Source: CAYUTA01 sp964447605 (GTDB lineage Bacteria; Bacillota; Clostridia; Christensenellales; CAG-138). From it: 59,099 nt of DNA. The stretch is taken from positions 1 through 59,099 of the forward strand of contig CAYUTA010000012.1 in assembly GCA_964447605.1 (NCBI GenBank), read 5' to 3'. Both the position numbers and the translations under genes were made by a program. Below the pieces are notes generated by a model. That model was given only the letters and a program-made list of their open reading frames with translations. It did not search any database and was not told the origin of the DNA. This document shows, piece after piece, positions 45,017 to 53,884 of the stretch. How positions within the stretch are numbered: position 1 is the first letter of the stretch; each line of letters opens with the position of its first letter.

Positions 45017-45403
45017 ATGCGGATGAAACCCCTCCTGCTTACCGGAGCCGGATTTCTCTTTCTTGCCTTGGGCGCAATCGGGCTGCTGCTGCCGGTCTGG
45101 CCGACAACGCCGTTTGCACTGCTTTCCGCAGCATGTTTCTCCGGTATGCCGCAGCTTCAGGCAAAGCTGAAAAGCATTCCTTTTTTCAGGGAGCATATCG
45201 AAAACTATGCGGCCCGGACGGGCCTTTCCACAAAGACCGTTGGAATCAGCCTGGGATATCTTTGGGGAATGCTGCTGCTGTCGATGTTTCTTATGGCCAG
45301 GCTTTGGTGCGTCGGCCTGTTGGCGTTGGTTGGGGCCGCCGTAACCGTCCACATTCTCCATATGGCGGAGCCGGGGCGCGGCAGAGAAGGGCGCGGTCAA
45401 TGA
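45017..45403 (+). CDS. YbaN/DUF454 family inner membrane protein
   Basis: 128 residues. PLLLTGAGFLFLALGAIGLLLPVWPTTPFALLSAACF with the LPxxPTTPF signature, then GMPQLQAKLKSIPFFREHIENY, and two further hydrophobic helices. This is the YbaN family, which has no settled function and in Gram-positives often sits near heme, iron or redox genes. Catalase and a Fur-family regulator lie downstream. AAAGGTGG provides the RBS. Confidence 0.87.
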   Translation: MRMKPLLLTGAGFLFLALGAIGLLLPVWPTTPFALLSAACFSGMPQLQAKLKSIPFFREHIENYAARTGLSTKTVGISLGYLWGMLLLSMFLMARLWCVGLLALVGAAVTVHILHMAEPGRGREGRGQ

Positions 45404-45928
45404 CACGGGTATTTGGCAGAGTGGAAGGCGGCTTTTAATATCGGCGAGCTGTTCCTGGCGCCGCTTGCGGGCGCCTGCCTGCGGGTCCGGCGGCCGAGAC
45501 GGGGATGGTGCGATACCCGCCGGTATCCGTATGCATACAAGCCTAACGATTGAAAGTCAGGAGGTAAAGGGGAAAAAATGACAGGATGCGCAAGAGGAGC
45601 GCCACCGCCCTTGACAAACGGCGCTCAAAGGCAGGAGGGGCGGCGAGGGCGATAGAGGGAATAGCAAAGCAGGCCGGCATCCCCGCGAAGTTTGGATTGA
45701 TGCTGTTAGGACCCACAGGGCGCTCTGCTCCTGTAACCTCGCTCCACATAAACCGTCGGGCGGCATTTGACCGATTCGCAATACTGCAAAGGGCTGTGGT
45801 TGGAGCCTTTCCAAAACCATCTTTTTGGCAGGAGCGCAAGACCAATCCACAGCATCCCAAACAGTGTGGCACAGCCCTTGGAGAGGGGCTTTCTAAACTA
45901 CTACTCTATAAATACGAGGAGCGCAACG
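45404..45928. other. Unexplained region upstream of catalase
   Basis: Both strands are open over 45543-45936: a plus frame with RAIEGIAKQAGIPAKFGLML, and a minus frame with RRFMWSEVTGAERPVG and NPNFAGMPACFAIPS. Both look protein-like, lack a clear RBS and belong to no family recognised here. The region may be a transferred non-coding or structured segment that entered with katA. Confidence 0.35.
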
Positions 45929-47443
45929 ATGAATGAGTACAAAAGATTGACCAACGAGGTCGGCGCGCCGGTAGCCGACAACGAAAACGCCATTACCGCG
46001 GGGCCGCGCGGCCCGGTTGTAATGCAGGATGTGTGGCTGATGGAGAAGATGGCCCATTTTAACCGGGAGGTGATTCCAGAGCGCCGCATGCATGCAAAGG
46101 GATGGGGCGCTTACGGCAAGTTTACCGTAACCCATGATATTTCCCGATATACCAAGGCCAAGGTGCTTCAGCCCGGCGCCGAGACGGAGGTGTTCCTCCG
46201 CTTCTCCACCGTGGCGGGCGAGCGCGGCGCCGCCGACTGTGAACGCGATATCCGCGGCGTGGCGGTCAAGTTCTACACTGAAGAAGGCAACTGGGACCTG
46301 GTGGGCAACAACACCCCGACGTTTTTTATCCGTGACGTACACAACTTTTCAGATTTAAACCGCGCGGTCAAGCGCGACCCGCATACCGGCCGCAGGTCCG
46401 CCCAAAACAACTGGGACTTCTGGACGCTGCTGCCGGAATGCTTTCACCAGATCACCGTCGTTATGAGCGACCGGGGCATCCCGGCCTCCTTCCGCAACAT
46501 GCACTTTTTCGGGGAGCATACCTTTTCATTTTACAATGCAGAAAACGAACGCGTCTGGTGTAAATTCCATTTCAAAACGCAGCAGGGCATCCGGAACCTG
46601 TCCAATGCGGAGGCTGAAAGAATCAACGGCATGGATCGCGAATACCACGGCAAGGACCTGTATGACGCAATTGCGCGCGGCGACAATCCCAAATGGATGA
46701 TGTACGTCCAGATCATGACGGAAGAACAGGCCCAAAACCATTATGAAAACCCTTTCGATATCACAAAAATCTGGCGGCATGCGGAATATCCGCTCATTGA
46801 GGTGGGTGTGCTGGAGCTCAACCGCAATCCGGAAAACTACTTTGCAGAGGTGGAGCAGGCGGCCTTTACACCGGCCCACGTGGTTCCCGGCATCGGGTTC
46901 AGCCCGGATCGGTTCCTGCAGGGCAGGCTGTTTGCCTATGGCGACGCGCAGCGGTACCGTCTGGGCGTAAATCATAACCATATTCCCGTCAACCGCGCAA
47001 AAGCCGAGGTCAACGAGTATCACCGAGACGGCGCCATGCGTACGGACGGGAACTATGGCGGCGCGCCCGCCTACTCGCCCAACAGCGAGGGCTACTGGAC
47101 CGCGCAGCCGGAGGTCGCGGAGCCGCCGATGGCGCTTGACGGCGCGATGTGGCGCTATGACCCCAAGCAGGACCCTACGGACGACTGCTTCCGCGCGGGC
47201 GGCGATCTCTGGCGCGTGCTGACCGAGGATAAAAAACAGATTCTTATCGATAATACGGCCGGGGATATGGCCTTTGTGACCGGGAACATCAAATACCGCC
47301 ATGCCGCGCACTGCTATCTGGCCGACCCGGAATACGGCGAACGCTTTGCAAAGGCCGCCGGGCTTTGCATGGACAGGGTAAAGGCGCTTTCCGCCTTGGA
47401 CAACGACGGCTTGATTCAGGCAACGCTTTCAAGTACAATGTAG
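45929..47443 (+). CDS. katA: Catalase (small-subunit, heme)
   Basis: 504 residues from the ATG at 45929 (GAGGAG upstream). Catalytic His in RMHAKGWGAYGKF, catalytic Asn in DLVGNNTPTFFIRD, RFSTVAGERGAADCERDIRGVAVKFY, and the heme-ligand Tyr in RLFAYGDAQRYRLG are all present. Length and the C-terminal end fit clade 3. It disproportionates hydrogen peroxide in the cytosol. It is followed 31 bp later by a PerR-like regulator, a common peroxide-response pairing. Confidence 0.96.
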   Translation: MNEYKRLTNEVGAPVADNENAITAGPRGPVVMQDVWLMEKMAHFNREVIPERRMHAKGWGAYGKFTVTHDISRYTKAKVLQPGAETEVFLRFSTVAGERGAADCERDIRGVAVKFYTEEGNWDLVGNNTPTFFIRDVHNFSDLNRAVKRDPHTGRRSAQNNWDFWTLLPECFHQITVVMSDRGIPASFRNMHFFGEHTFSFYNAENERVWCKFHFKTQQGIRNLSNAEAERINGMDREYHGKDLYDAIARGDNPKWMMYVQIMTEEQAQNHYENPFDITKIWRHAEYPLIEVGVLELNRNPENYFAEVEQAAFTPAHVVPGIGFSPDRFLQGRLFAYGDAQRYRLGVNHNHIPVNRAKAEVNEYHRDGAMRTDGNYGGAPAYSPNSEGYWTAQPEVAEPPMALDGAMWRYDPKQDPTDDCFRAGGDLWRVLTEDKKQILIDNTAGDMAFVTGNIKYRHAAHCYLADPEYGERFAKAAGLCMDRVKALSALDNDGLIQATLSSTM

Positions 47444-47474
47444 GGAACAAAAAACGGATAGGAGCCGCCTACCT

Positions 47475-47906
47475 TTGAAGCAGCAACGCAACACAAGGCA
47501 GCGCCAGCTGGTTTTGGAGGCCACGCGGGCGCGCTGCGACCATCCCACCGCCGATCAGATCTATCTGGACGCGCGGGCAATCGACGGCAGGATCAGCCGC
47601 GGCACGGTGTATCGCAATCTGAACCTTCTGGTCGAAAACGGGGAATTGACCCATGTGAAGGTGCCCGGCGCGGATCGATTCGACCGCAGGCTGGAGCATC
47701 ATTACCACCTGATCTGCACCGGCTGCGGCGCAGTGTGCGACACGGCGGCGGCCTATCGGTCCGATATGGACCGGACGATCGCGGCAGAGACAGGGTATCG
47801 CATCGACCGGCACCGAACGGTTTTCGAGGGGCTTTGCCCCAAGTGCCGGAAGCGCGCGGTAGAGAAACAGGCCGGGTCCGGGCCGTCAAACCACGTTGTT
47901 TTTTGA
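47475..47906 (+). CDS. Fur/PerR-family transcriptional regulator
   Basis: 143 residues from a TTG. N-terminal winged helix (RQRQLVLEATRARCDHPTADQIYLDAR; ISRGTVYRNLNLLVENGEL), then the metal region RRLEHHYHLICTGCGAVCD and the second CxxC in LCPKCRK. HPTA, the wing and its position after katA favour PerR, an iron/peroxide sensor. The last residues (about 137-143, SNHVVF) are encoded by the beginning of a dispersed repeat, which also provides the stop, so the native C terminus has been replaced. Confidence 0.88.
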   Translation: MKQQRNTRQRQLVLEATRARCDHPTADQIYLDARAIDGRISRGTVYRNLNLLVENGELTHVKVPGADRFDRRLEHHYHLICTGCGAVCDTAAAYRSDMDRTIAAETGYRIDRHRTVFEGLCPKCRKRAVEKQAGSGPSNHVVF

Positions 47907-48066
47907 TGGGGGCGCGCGAATCGCGCGGGTTTGCATACAGAAAACCGCCTCGAGCGGCTGCGCCGTCTGTCGGCAAGCCCGCGTGAGCGGAGCCATTTTC
48001 ACCGCGCATGTCGCTGAAAATGACAGATTGCTTGGTTTCTTCCCGCGTCTCCACCGCGCGCGGGTT
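47888..48066 (+). repeat. Dispersed mosaic element, copy C (direct repeat 2)
   Basis: Starts AAACCACGTTGTTTTTTG inside the end of the PerR-like gene. Bases 47914-48066 match 44644-44796 exactly, 3,270 bp apart in direct orientation, so the YbaN, catalase and regulator genes lie between the copies. Confidence 0.88.
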
Positions 48067-48152
48067 TCGTATCATACCTTTTTTGACGGAATCGCGCGGG
48101 CCGCGCCGGATGCCGCTGCCCGCAAGGGGTATCGCTCCATGTGCCCGGCCCG

Positions 48153-49205
48153 CTACGCCGCGGGCGTGGGCGGGCTTGCGGGCGCGGGCGAGGGGGAACC
48201 CGGCAAAGCGGCGGCGGACGCTGCTGCCCCGTCCGGCATTTCCTGCCGCAGATACGCGTCCACAATGGCGAGAACCGATTCGTCCTTGAGAATGATGGAT
48301 AGTTCAATACGGCGGTTGGCGCTGCGTCCGGCGGTGGTGTCGTTGGAGGCTACGGGCCGGGTCGCGCCGTAGCCCGCCGCGCAGAAGTAGGATGCGTAAG
48401 GCTCCAGCTTGCGGCCGTTTTCTCCCAACAGGTAGTTGAGCACGGCATTGGCGCGTTCGGTGGAAAGCGCACGGTTGCGTTCGGCCGTGCCGCGGTCGTC
48501 CGTGTGGCCGGAGATCACAATGCTGTCGACGTACTTTGCGTTGTTCCCGTCGGCAAGGAACGTGGAAAACGCCGTGGTCAGTTCGTTGAGCAGCGCATGG
48601 CTTTCCGGCTTGATTCCGGCCGAGTTATAGTCGAAGAACAGCCCCTCGTTGAGGATGATGCTGCCGTTGTCGCCGATGCTGACCTTGCTCTCGTCGCCCA
48701 GCGTGCCGGCAATGCCGGTCTTGATCTGCTCGAGAATGCTCAGCCGCAGCAGCGCGATGGTTTGCATCTGCGCACGCAGCCGCGTCAGTTCCTCCGTCGT
48801 GAGCGCAATATAGTCCTTTTGTTCGGAAATTATCTTTTCCTGGTCCTTGATGGCGGCCGTCTGGCCCTCGATGGTCGCGGCATACCGCGCCATCTGGTTC
48901 TGCTGGACCAGGAGCGCCCGCTTTGCGTCGTCGAGATTGAGCGTGAGGCTGTTCAGTTCCTTTTTCGCGTCCTCAACCTGCAAAATGGTCGTAGCCAGCG
49001 CATCTTCGGTGGCCCTGAGCGCATCCTGCGTGCTGACAAGCTGATTGCCTGTAATCAGATTTTGCAGGTAGGCAATCAACATGAGAAAGAACAGGATCAG
49101 CGCGAAGCTGGACATCATGTCCGCATACGACGGCCAGAAGCCCTGCTCGCCCTCGGGCGTGCTGACGAGCCTGCCCGAGCGGAACGCCGCCCTGCCGCGC
49201 TTCAT
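48153..49205 (-). CDS. MotB/OmpA-like stator protein of a non-flagellar motor
   Basis: 350 residues. FWPSYADMMSSFALILFFLMLIA places the conserved ion-carrying Asp at residue 29 just before the single membrane helix. A coiled coil (about 60-165) follows, then an OmpA/MotB peptidoglycan-binding domain (about 190-320: DSIVISGHTDDRGTAERNRALSTERANAVL and GATRPVASNDTTAGRSANRRIEL). A Pro/Ala tail ends it. Its ATG overlaps the upstream stop as ATGA, so it is made with the MotA-like partner. No flagellar or chemotaxis gene is present. Confidence 0.86.
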   Translation of the reverse strand: MKRGRAAFRSGRLVSTPEGEQGFWPSYADMMSSFALILFFLMLIAYLQNLITGNQLVSTQDALRATEDALATTILQVEDAKKELNSLTLNLDDAKRALLVQQNQMARYAATIEGQTAAIKDQEKIISEQKDYIALTTEELTRLRAQMQTIALLRLSILEQIKTGIAGTLGDESKVSIGDNGSIILNEGLFFDYNSAGIKPESHALLNELTTAFSTFLADGNNAKYVDSIVISGHTDDRGTAERNRALSTERANAVLNYLLGENGRKLEPYASYFCAAGYGATRPVASNDTTAGRSANRRIELSIILKDESVLAIVDAYLRQEMPDGAAASAAALPGSPSPAPASPPTPAA

Positions 49206-50170
49206 TGCTTCCGCCCCCCGGCCGTATGCGCGCGCGCTGCGCCGCCTTCGCGCCCCGCCTGCCTGAGCGTGGCGGCAAAGTCGCGAAACGCCACATCCAT
49301 GCGCTCGATGTTGCCGCGCAGGTCATAGTTGAATTCTGAAAAATCGCGGACGTTTTCATTGAACGTATCGACCGTGTTGTAAAAGACCGTCAGCGGCTCC
49401 TTGCTGTAGGCGATCATTTCGCCAAGCGATTTTGTGGTGGAACTGAGCACGCGCTCGAACTGCGCCGTGCAGTTGTTGAGCGCGGATTCGACCATGGCGG
49501 CGTGCGCGCGCAGCTCGTCCTTGAGTTGCAGCAGAAGCGATTCGTCGTCCGGCGCCATGTCCGTAATCTCCTGCGGCGCAACGGTGTGGTCGAGCCAAAG
49601 CTCCGCGGTGGTTTCCAGCTTTTCGCGCTGCACCTGCGGGTTGAATACGGAGCGCAGCAGCGTGAAAATAATCGAGCACGCAACGCCCACAAGCGACGTA
49701 TAAAACGCCACGCCCATGCCGGACAGCGCGGAGATCAGTCCGCCGCCCACGCTGTCGAGAATGCTCAGCCATTCTTCGGAACTGCTCAGGCTCAATAGCT
49801 CCGTCAACGACGAAACCGAGAGCGCAAGGCCCAAAAACGTACCGAACAGGCCGAGGGTGACGAACAGCGAAACGGCATTATTTATGAACCGCTCACAAAA
49901 CAGCAGCCCGCCAAGCCTGGCGGAAACCGCATTGTTGATGATGGCGGGCGTGTTGGTGTTCTGTCCGTATTGGCGGTACGCCGCGCGGAAATCCTCGCGC
50001 AAAAACGAGATGAACGCGCTGCTTGCGCCGCCGCGGCGCGCCATGTCGCGTTGCAGAGCGCGGTAGCGGGCGTAAACGAACAGCAGCAAAATAGCCGCCA
50101 AAGCAAACAGAATCAGGATCACGGCGATAACCGCGGCGCCGGCCGGCGCAAGGTTTTCAAAATGCAGCAT
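49202..50170 (-). CDS. MotA/TolQ/ExbB-like channel protein
   Basis: 322 residues. TM1 at about 10-33, then the core helices (LFVTLGLFGTFLGLALSVSSL and GGGLISALSGMGVAFYTSLVGVACSIIFTLL) typical of MotA/ExbB pore-lining segments. A C-terminal cytosolic part of about 140 residues, mostly helical, follows (ELRAHAAMVESALNNCTAQFERVLSSTTKSLGE). It should pentamerise around two MotB-like chains to conduct ions. The tail is much shorter than in Zorya ZorA. GGAGGGG lies 10 nt before the ATG. Confidence 0.86.
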   Translation of the reverse strand: MLHFENLAPAGAAVIAVILILFALAAILLLFVYARYRALQRDMARRGGASSAFISFLREDFRAAYRQYGQNTNTPAIINNAVSARLGGLLFCERFINNAVSLFVTLGLFGTFLGLALSVSSLTELLSLSSSEEWLSILDSVGGGLISALSGMGVAFYTSLVGVACSIIFTLLRSVFNPQVQREKLETTAELWLDHTVAPQEITDMAPDDESLLLQLKDELRAHAAMVESALNNCTAQFERVLSSTTKSLGEMIAYSKEPLTVFYNTVDTFNENVRDFSEFNYDLRGNIERMDVAFRDFAATLRQAGREGGAARAHTAGGRKQ

Positions 50171-50227
50171 GCAGGATACCCCTCCGTTTTTTGTCCGCGC
50201 AACGCGCGTGCTCGAGAATAAAATACA

Positions 50228-50261
50228 GCTATAATATAGTATAAATATGACGATTTGTCAT
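50228..50261 (-). promoter_or_regulatory. Promoter region of the motor pair with palindrome
   Basis: The minus strand shows AT-rich -10 options (TATACT, TATTATAGCT) just upstream of the leader, and a 15-bp palindrome ATGACGATTTGTCAT at 50247-50261 (arms ATGAC/GTCAT) immediately before them. The palindrome is a candidate operator. Confidence 0.45.
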
Positions 50262-50286
50262 CTTTTCGGCGTTTTCTTGGCGGCGC

Positions 50287-50590
50287 GTTCCAGGCTGTCA
50301 AAAAACGTTGTTTTTAGCGGGACAATCGCATGTTGCCTCTCGTTCCCCAGGGCTCTTAGGCGGAAACATGCGTAAAGCGGGGGCGGCTATCGTACATGCC
50401 GCCCTTGCCCATGACCGCAACCTTTCCTCTTTATGTACTTTGTTGAGCGTGCCAAATAGCCGCGCCGCTTCCGTATGGATGATTTGGCTGATCCTGCATG
50501 TTTTCGCTACGGGGTTGGCGGGGCAATCCCGCTGCGCCCGTTTTTTAACCCGTCGGGCCGATTTGTTTTTTAACGGGGCTGTGATATGAT
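50287..50590 (+). repeat. Dispersed mosaic element, copy D
   Basis: Opens GTCAAAAAACGTTGTTTTTAG, continues GGGACAATCGCATGTTGCCTC and a partner arm GGAAACATGCG, and closes with GGGTTGGCGGGGCAATCCC followed by CGTTTTTTAACCC. The same modules occur in reverse orientation at 53.9-54.3 kb. It fills the whole gap between the motor genes and hypB and contains no supported gene. Confidence 0.7.
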
Positions 50591-50649
50591 GGATGGGAAG
50601 GCACGGCCGCCGGAATCTGAGGCGGCGACGCCGCATGGAGGGAAAGCAA

Positions 50650-51318
50650 ATGGACGAACTTCGAATCTTTGAAATCAAGCAGAGCGTATTTGCCAACAAC
50701 GACGCGGAAGCCGAACGACTGCGCGGCGAACTGAAAAAGGAAAAAACCTTCCTGCTCAACCTGATGAGCTCCCCGGGCTCGGGTAAGACCACCACGCTGC
50801 TGCGCACCATCGAGAAGCTGAAAGACGAGATGCGTATCGGCGTAATGGAGGCGGATATCGATTCCGCGGTGGATGCGCAGATCATTGCAAAAGCGGGCGT
50901 AAAGGCCATCCAGCTGCACACCGGCGGCATGTGCCATCTTGACGCCGGCATGACCGAACAGGGGCTCAGGGCGTTCGGTACCGAGGGACTCGATCTCGTC
51001 GTGCTTGAAAACGTCGGCAATCTCGTCTGTCCAGCCGAGTTCGATACGGGCGCTTCGAAGAGCGCCATGCTCCTCTCCGTGCCGGAGGGCGATGATAAAC
51101 CGCTCAAATACCCGCTGATGTTCACCATCGTCGACGCGGTGCTCATCAACAAAATGGATGTGGCGCCCTACTTTGACTTTGACCTCGACGCGGCCTGCGC
51201 GCGCATCAGAAAGCTCAACCCCGGTGTGGAAATTTTCCCTGTGTCGGCTAAAACCGGGGAGGGCTTCGACGCCTGGGCGGACTGGCTGCGCCGGAGCGTC
51301 GGGGCGTGGAATCAATAA
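50650..51318 (+). CDS. hypB: Hydrogenase/urease nickel insertion GTPase HypB
   Basis: 222 residues from the ATG at 50650, chosen because GGAGGG lies 8 nt upstream. SIMIBI GTPase motifs: P-loop LMSSPGSGKTTTL, Mg/nickel-site EADIDSAVDAQ, IQLHTGGMCHLDAGMTEQGL with the nickel-binding Cys-His, VLENVGNLVCPAEFD, and INKMDVAPYFDFD (NKxD). The His-rich N-terminal stretch found in some HypBs is absent. It inserts Ni into [NiFe]-hydrogenase with HypA. No hypA, hypC-F or hydrogenase gene is in the window. Confidence 0.94.
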   Translation: MDELRIFEIKQSVFANNDAEAERLRGELKKEKTFLLNLMSSPGSGKTTTLLRTIEKLKDEMRIGVMEADIDSAVDAQIIAKAGVKAIQLHTGGMCHLDAGMTEQGLRAFGTEGLDLVVLENVGNLVCPAEFDTGASKSAMLLSVPEGDDKPLKYPLMFTIVDAVLINKMDVAPYFDFDLDAACARIRKLNPGVEIFPVSAKTGEGFDAWADWLRRSVGAWNQ

Positions 51319-51428
51319 ACCCGCCATGCCCGCCCGCCGTATCATGCCGTGCGGACGGTCATGCCGGCGCGTTCGATACGACCCCGAACCGGGTTGAACC
51401 ACACGAAATTTAAGAGGAGAGACTTGCT

Positions 51429-51650
51429 GTGAAACGGAATCCATTCAATATGACCGTGTTCCTGCTGTGCCTGTCTGCGCTGCTGATTTCCCTGCGGCTA
51501 TTTTGGAACATGGGCCTATATGCCGACGAAGCCGGAACAAGCCCCGGCGTGGTTTACGGCGGATATTTCTGGCTCATAACAGCCTGGCTGCGCCTTGCCC
51601 TGCTCGCCGGCGCGACGTTGCTTACGGGCGTTCGCCTGATTCGAAAATAA
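51429..51650 (+). CDS. Small two-helix membrane protein
   Basis: 73 residues from a GTG with AAGAGGAGAG upstream. Two hydrophobic helices (about 8-28 and 46-67) flank a short loop with DEAGTSPGVVYGGY. Family not recognised. It follows hypB by 110 bp and may be co-transcribed. Confidence 0.6.
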   Translation: MKRNPFNMTVFLLCLSALLISLRLFWNMGLYADEAGTSPGVVYGGYFWLITAWLRLALLAGATLLTGVRLIRK

Positions 51651-52077
51651 GCCGCGGCGGCCCGTTATGGAAGACGGAGGCCATCCGCCCGCTCCGCAAA
51701 AAAAGGCCGCCGGGGCTTTCCTGTCCGCAATGCGGGGCTAATATGCGGCGGCCGCGCGCCTGACGACAATTTATACCTGCCGGCGGAGGAACGGCGTTCG
51801 GCTGCGCCGGACGCGGGGCTTCCTCTAACAACTGTGGATTTTGCCGAAATTACGCACAAAAACACATCTTTGTACGAATGTGGTTGCGAAGCGGCCGCGG
51901 CGGCGACAGGATTAACAAATTATACATAGTTTTTTCACAATACATGCAATAAATCCCCCCCCCACTTTATGGTACACTGTAACTGATTTATTGGGCGTTG
52001 GCGCGTCTTGTACGCGGTTTTACACGCGCCTTCCCCACTGTGGCAACAGCACAGACCCTGTAAGGAGTGTGAAGGAT
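51651..52077. other. Intergenic stretch without a recognised gene
   Basis: About 430 bp. A short plus-strand frame ends LSCPQCGANMRRP, a zinc-ribbon-like string, but it is out of frame with any start and has no RBS. A run of nine C lies at 51956-51964. No promoter of high quality was identified. Confidence 0.35.
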
Positions 52078-53800
52078 ATGGAACACAATGGCGGGCCGTA
52101 CGACCGCGATCCCTATGAAAGCGGACAGGCCGACGGCGATCACGGCGGTTATGCGGAAGGCTCCGCCGCGCGCGGAGACGGGTATGCGCAGGGCTATGAG
52201 CAGTCTCCGTACGGCCGGTCGCCATATGGGCAGTCCCCATATGGCCAGTCGCCGTACAACGCTTCGTTCGAAAGCGGATATGACCAGGGCGCGTATGGCG
52301 GCAGCCCGTATTCGCGCGAATATGTGCAAAGCGGTTATGGCCGTGAAGACGGAAGGACTTCCCATGCGCGCGGGGGCGAGGGATACGACGCGAACGCCCA
52401 TGCGCGCGGGGGCGAGGGNNNNNNNNNNNNNNNNNNNNNNNNNNNNNNNNNNNNNNNNNNNNNNNNNNNNNNNNNNNNNNNNNNNNNNNNNNNNNNNNNN
52501 NNNNNNNNNNNNNNNNNNCGGGGGCGAGGGATACGACGCGAACGCCTATGCGCGCGGGGGCGAGGGATACGACGCGAACGCCCATGCGCGCGGGGGCTAT
52601 GGCCGGGAAGGGTACGAACGGCAGGGCTACGGCCGCGATTATGACGCGGATAGGGACGGCCGCGGTTATGGCCGCGGGAGCGATGCATACGGCGGAACCG
52701 GACGCGTGCAGATGCCGCGTGGCGACGACCCCTACATGAGCGACACGGCGCGCATGCGCATGCAACGGGACGGCTATCCTGGCGGCATGGATGCGGGCGC
52801 GGACGATTTTACCGAAGCGTATGATGACGAGGATGAATACGGAGCGCGCAGGCAGCGGCCCAAGAAGAAAAAGAAGCGCAGCAAATTCTCCCGCTTTATG
52901 CGCGGGCTTGGGGCATACATTGCGGAGTTGCCGGCAAAGACGCTTGTGATCTTTGGCGGAAGCGTGGCGGTGCTGCTTGTCGGCATCATCCTGCTGGTGA
53001 TGCTGCTGCCCAAAGAACCCCGCGAGGATATGGGCAGCGACGGACAGCTTTCCCTTTCGGATATTACGCCCACGCCCTCGCTTGCGCCGACGGAGGAACC
53101 GCTGCCAACCGAGGAGCCGACGCCTTCGCCCGATCCCGATCCGCTCAAAGGCGTGACGCTGGCCAAGATCGGCGAGGAGAATGACATCCTTCCAACCGTA
53201 CAGGAGCGGCTTGTGGAACTGGGCTATATGGAAACGCCTGAGGGCGGCTACACCACGCGTTATGGCCCGGCCACCAAGACGGCGGTGCGGCTGTTCCAGA
53301 TTAAAAACTACACCAGCAGCAACGACTGGGACGGCATCCTCGGTGCGGGAACCTATACCCTGCTGATGTCGGAAACGGCCAAGCCGCTCTATCTGGCGCG
53401 CGGCGATGGAGACGACCGCACCAAGGAGATCACGCGGCTGGTCGAGCTGGTTAAGCAGCTGCAGGAGCGGCTGATCGCGCTCGGTTACCTTGCGCCGGGG
53501 TCTGCAACGGGCCGTTACGGCGAATCGACCGTCACTGCGGTGCGCACGTTCCAGCAGTTTCACGGGCTGGTCATCGACGGACAGGCAGGGCAGTCCACCC
53601 TGAAGCAGATCTATGCCGCCGATGCGATGGACGCCACCACCGGCGCAGCCAACGACCGTTCCAAGCTGACGCCTACGCCCCCCGCGGCGGGCGACCCGGC
53701 GGCGGGCGGGGATACCGCGGCAGCCGCGCCGGCGCCGAACGCGCCGGACGCGGGCGCGCCGACGCCGACCGTCAATGAAAACGGCGTTGTGGTCTATTGA
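52078..53800 (+). CDS. Membrane protein with Gly/Tyr repeats and two peptidoglycan-binding domains (spans assembly gap)
   Basis: The ATG at 52078 follows AAGGAG. The N-terminal region is Gly/Tyr/Arg-rich (QSPYGRSPYGQSPYGQSPY), then tandem 12-residue repeats GGEGYDANA(H/Y)AR interrupted by 100 N (52419-52518). The frame after the N run differs by one, which is an artefact of the arbitrary gap length. After it come a basic stretch (RPKKKKKRSKFSRF), a transmembrane helix (LVIFGGSVAVLLVGIILLVMLL), a TPTP linker and two PG_binding_1 domains (VQERLVELGYMETPEGGYTTRYG; LQERLIALGYLAPGSATGRYG). The repeats face the cytosol. Confidence 0.82.
52365..52600 (+). repeat. Tandem 36-bp repeat with a collapsed assembly gap
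   Basis: Units encode GGEGYDANAHAR or, in one copy, NAYAR. At least two units lie left and two right of the N run. The sequence to the left stops 5 bases into the second unit's GAGGGA and resumes one base before the GGG of a later unit, so the true missing length must be 24 + 36k bp. Confidence 0.88.
52419..52518. other. Assembly gap (100 N)
   Basis: Exactly 100 N, the conventional placeholder for a gap of unknown size, inside a tandem-repeat coding region. Confidence 0.98.
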
Positions 53801-53884
53801 GCCGGACGAGCGAAAACGAACGCGATTCCGACAAACCGGGGTTTGCCGGAGGAAGTGCGTACTCCCGTTAAAAAATGGGGGTTT

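Noticed and set aside
48153..50170. Zorya anti-phage system
   Set aside because: The channel protein lacks the long ZorA tail and no ZorC, ZorD or ZorE gene adjoins; only the motor-like pair is present.
51935..53563. Long minus-strand frame across the assembly gap
   Set aside because: Shadow of the PG-binding protein gene, whose domains are clear on the plus strand.
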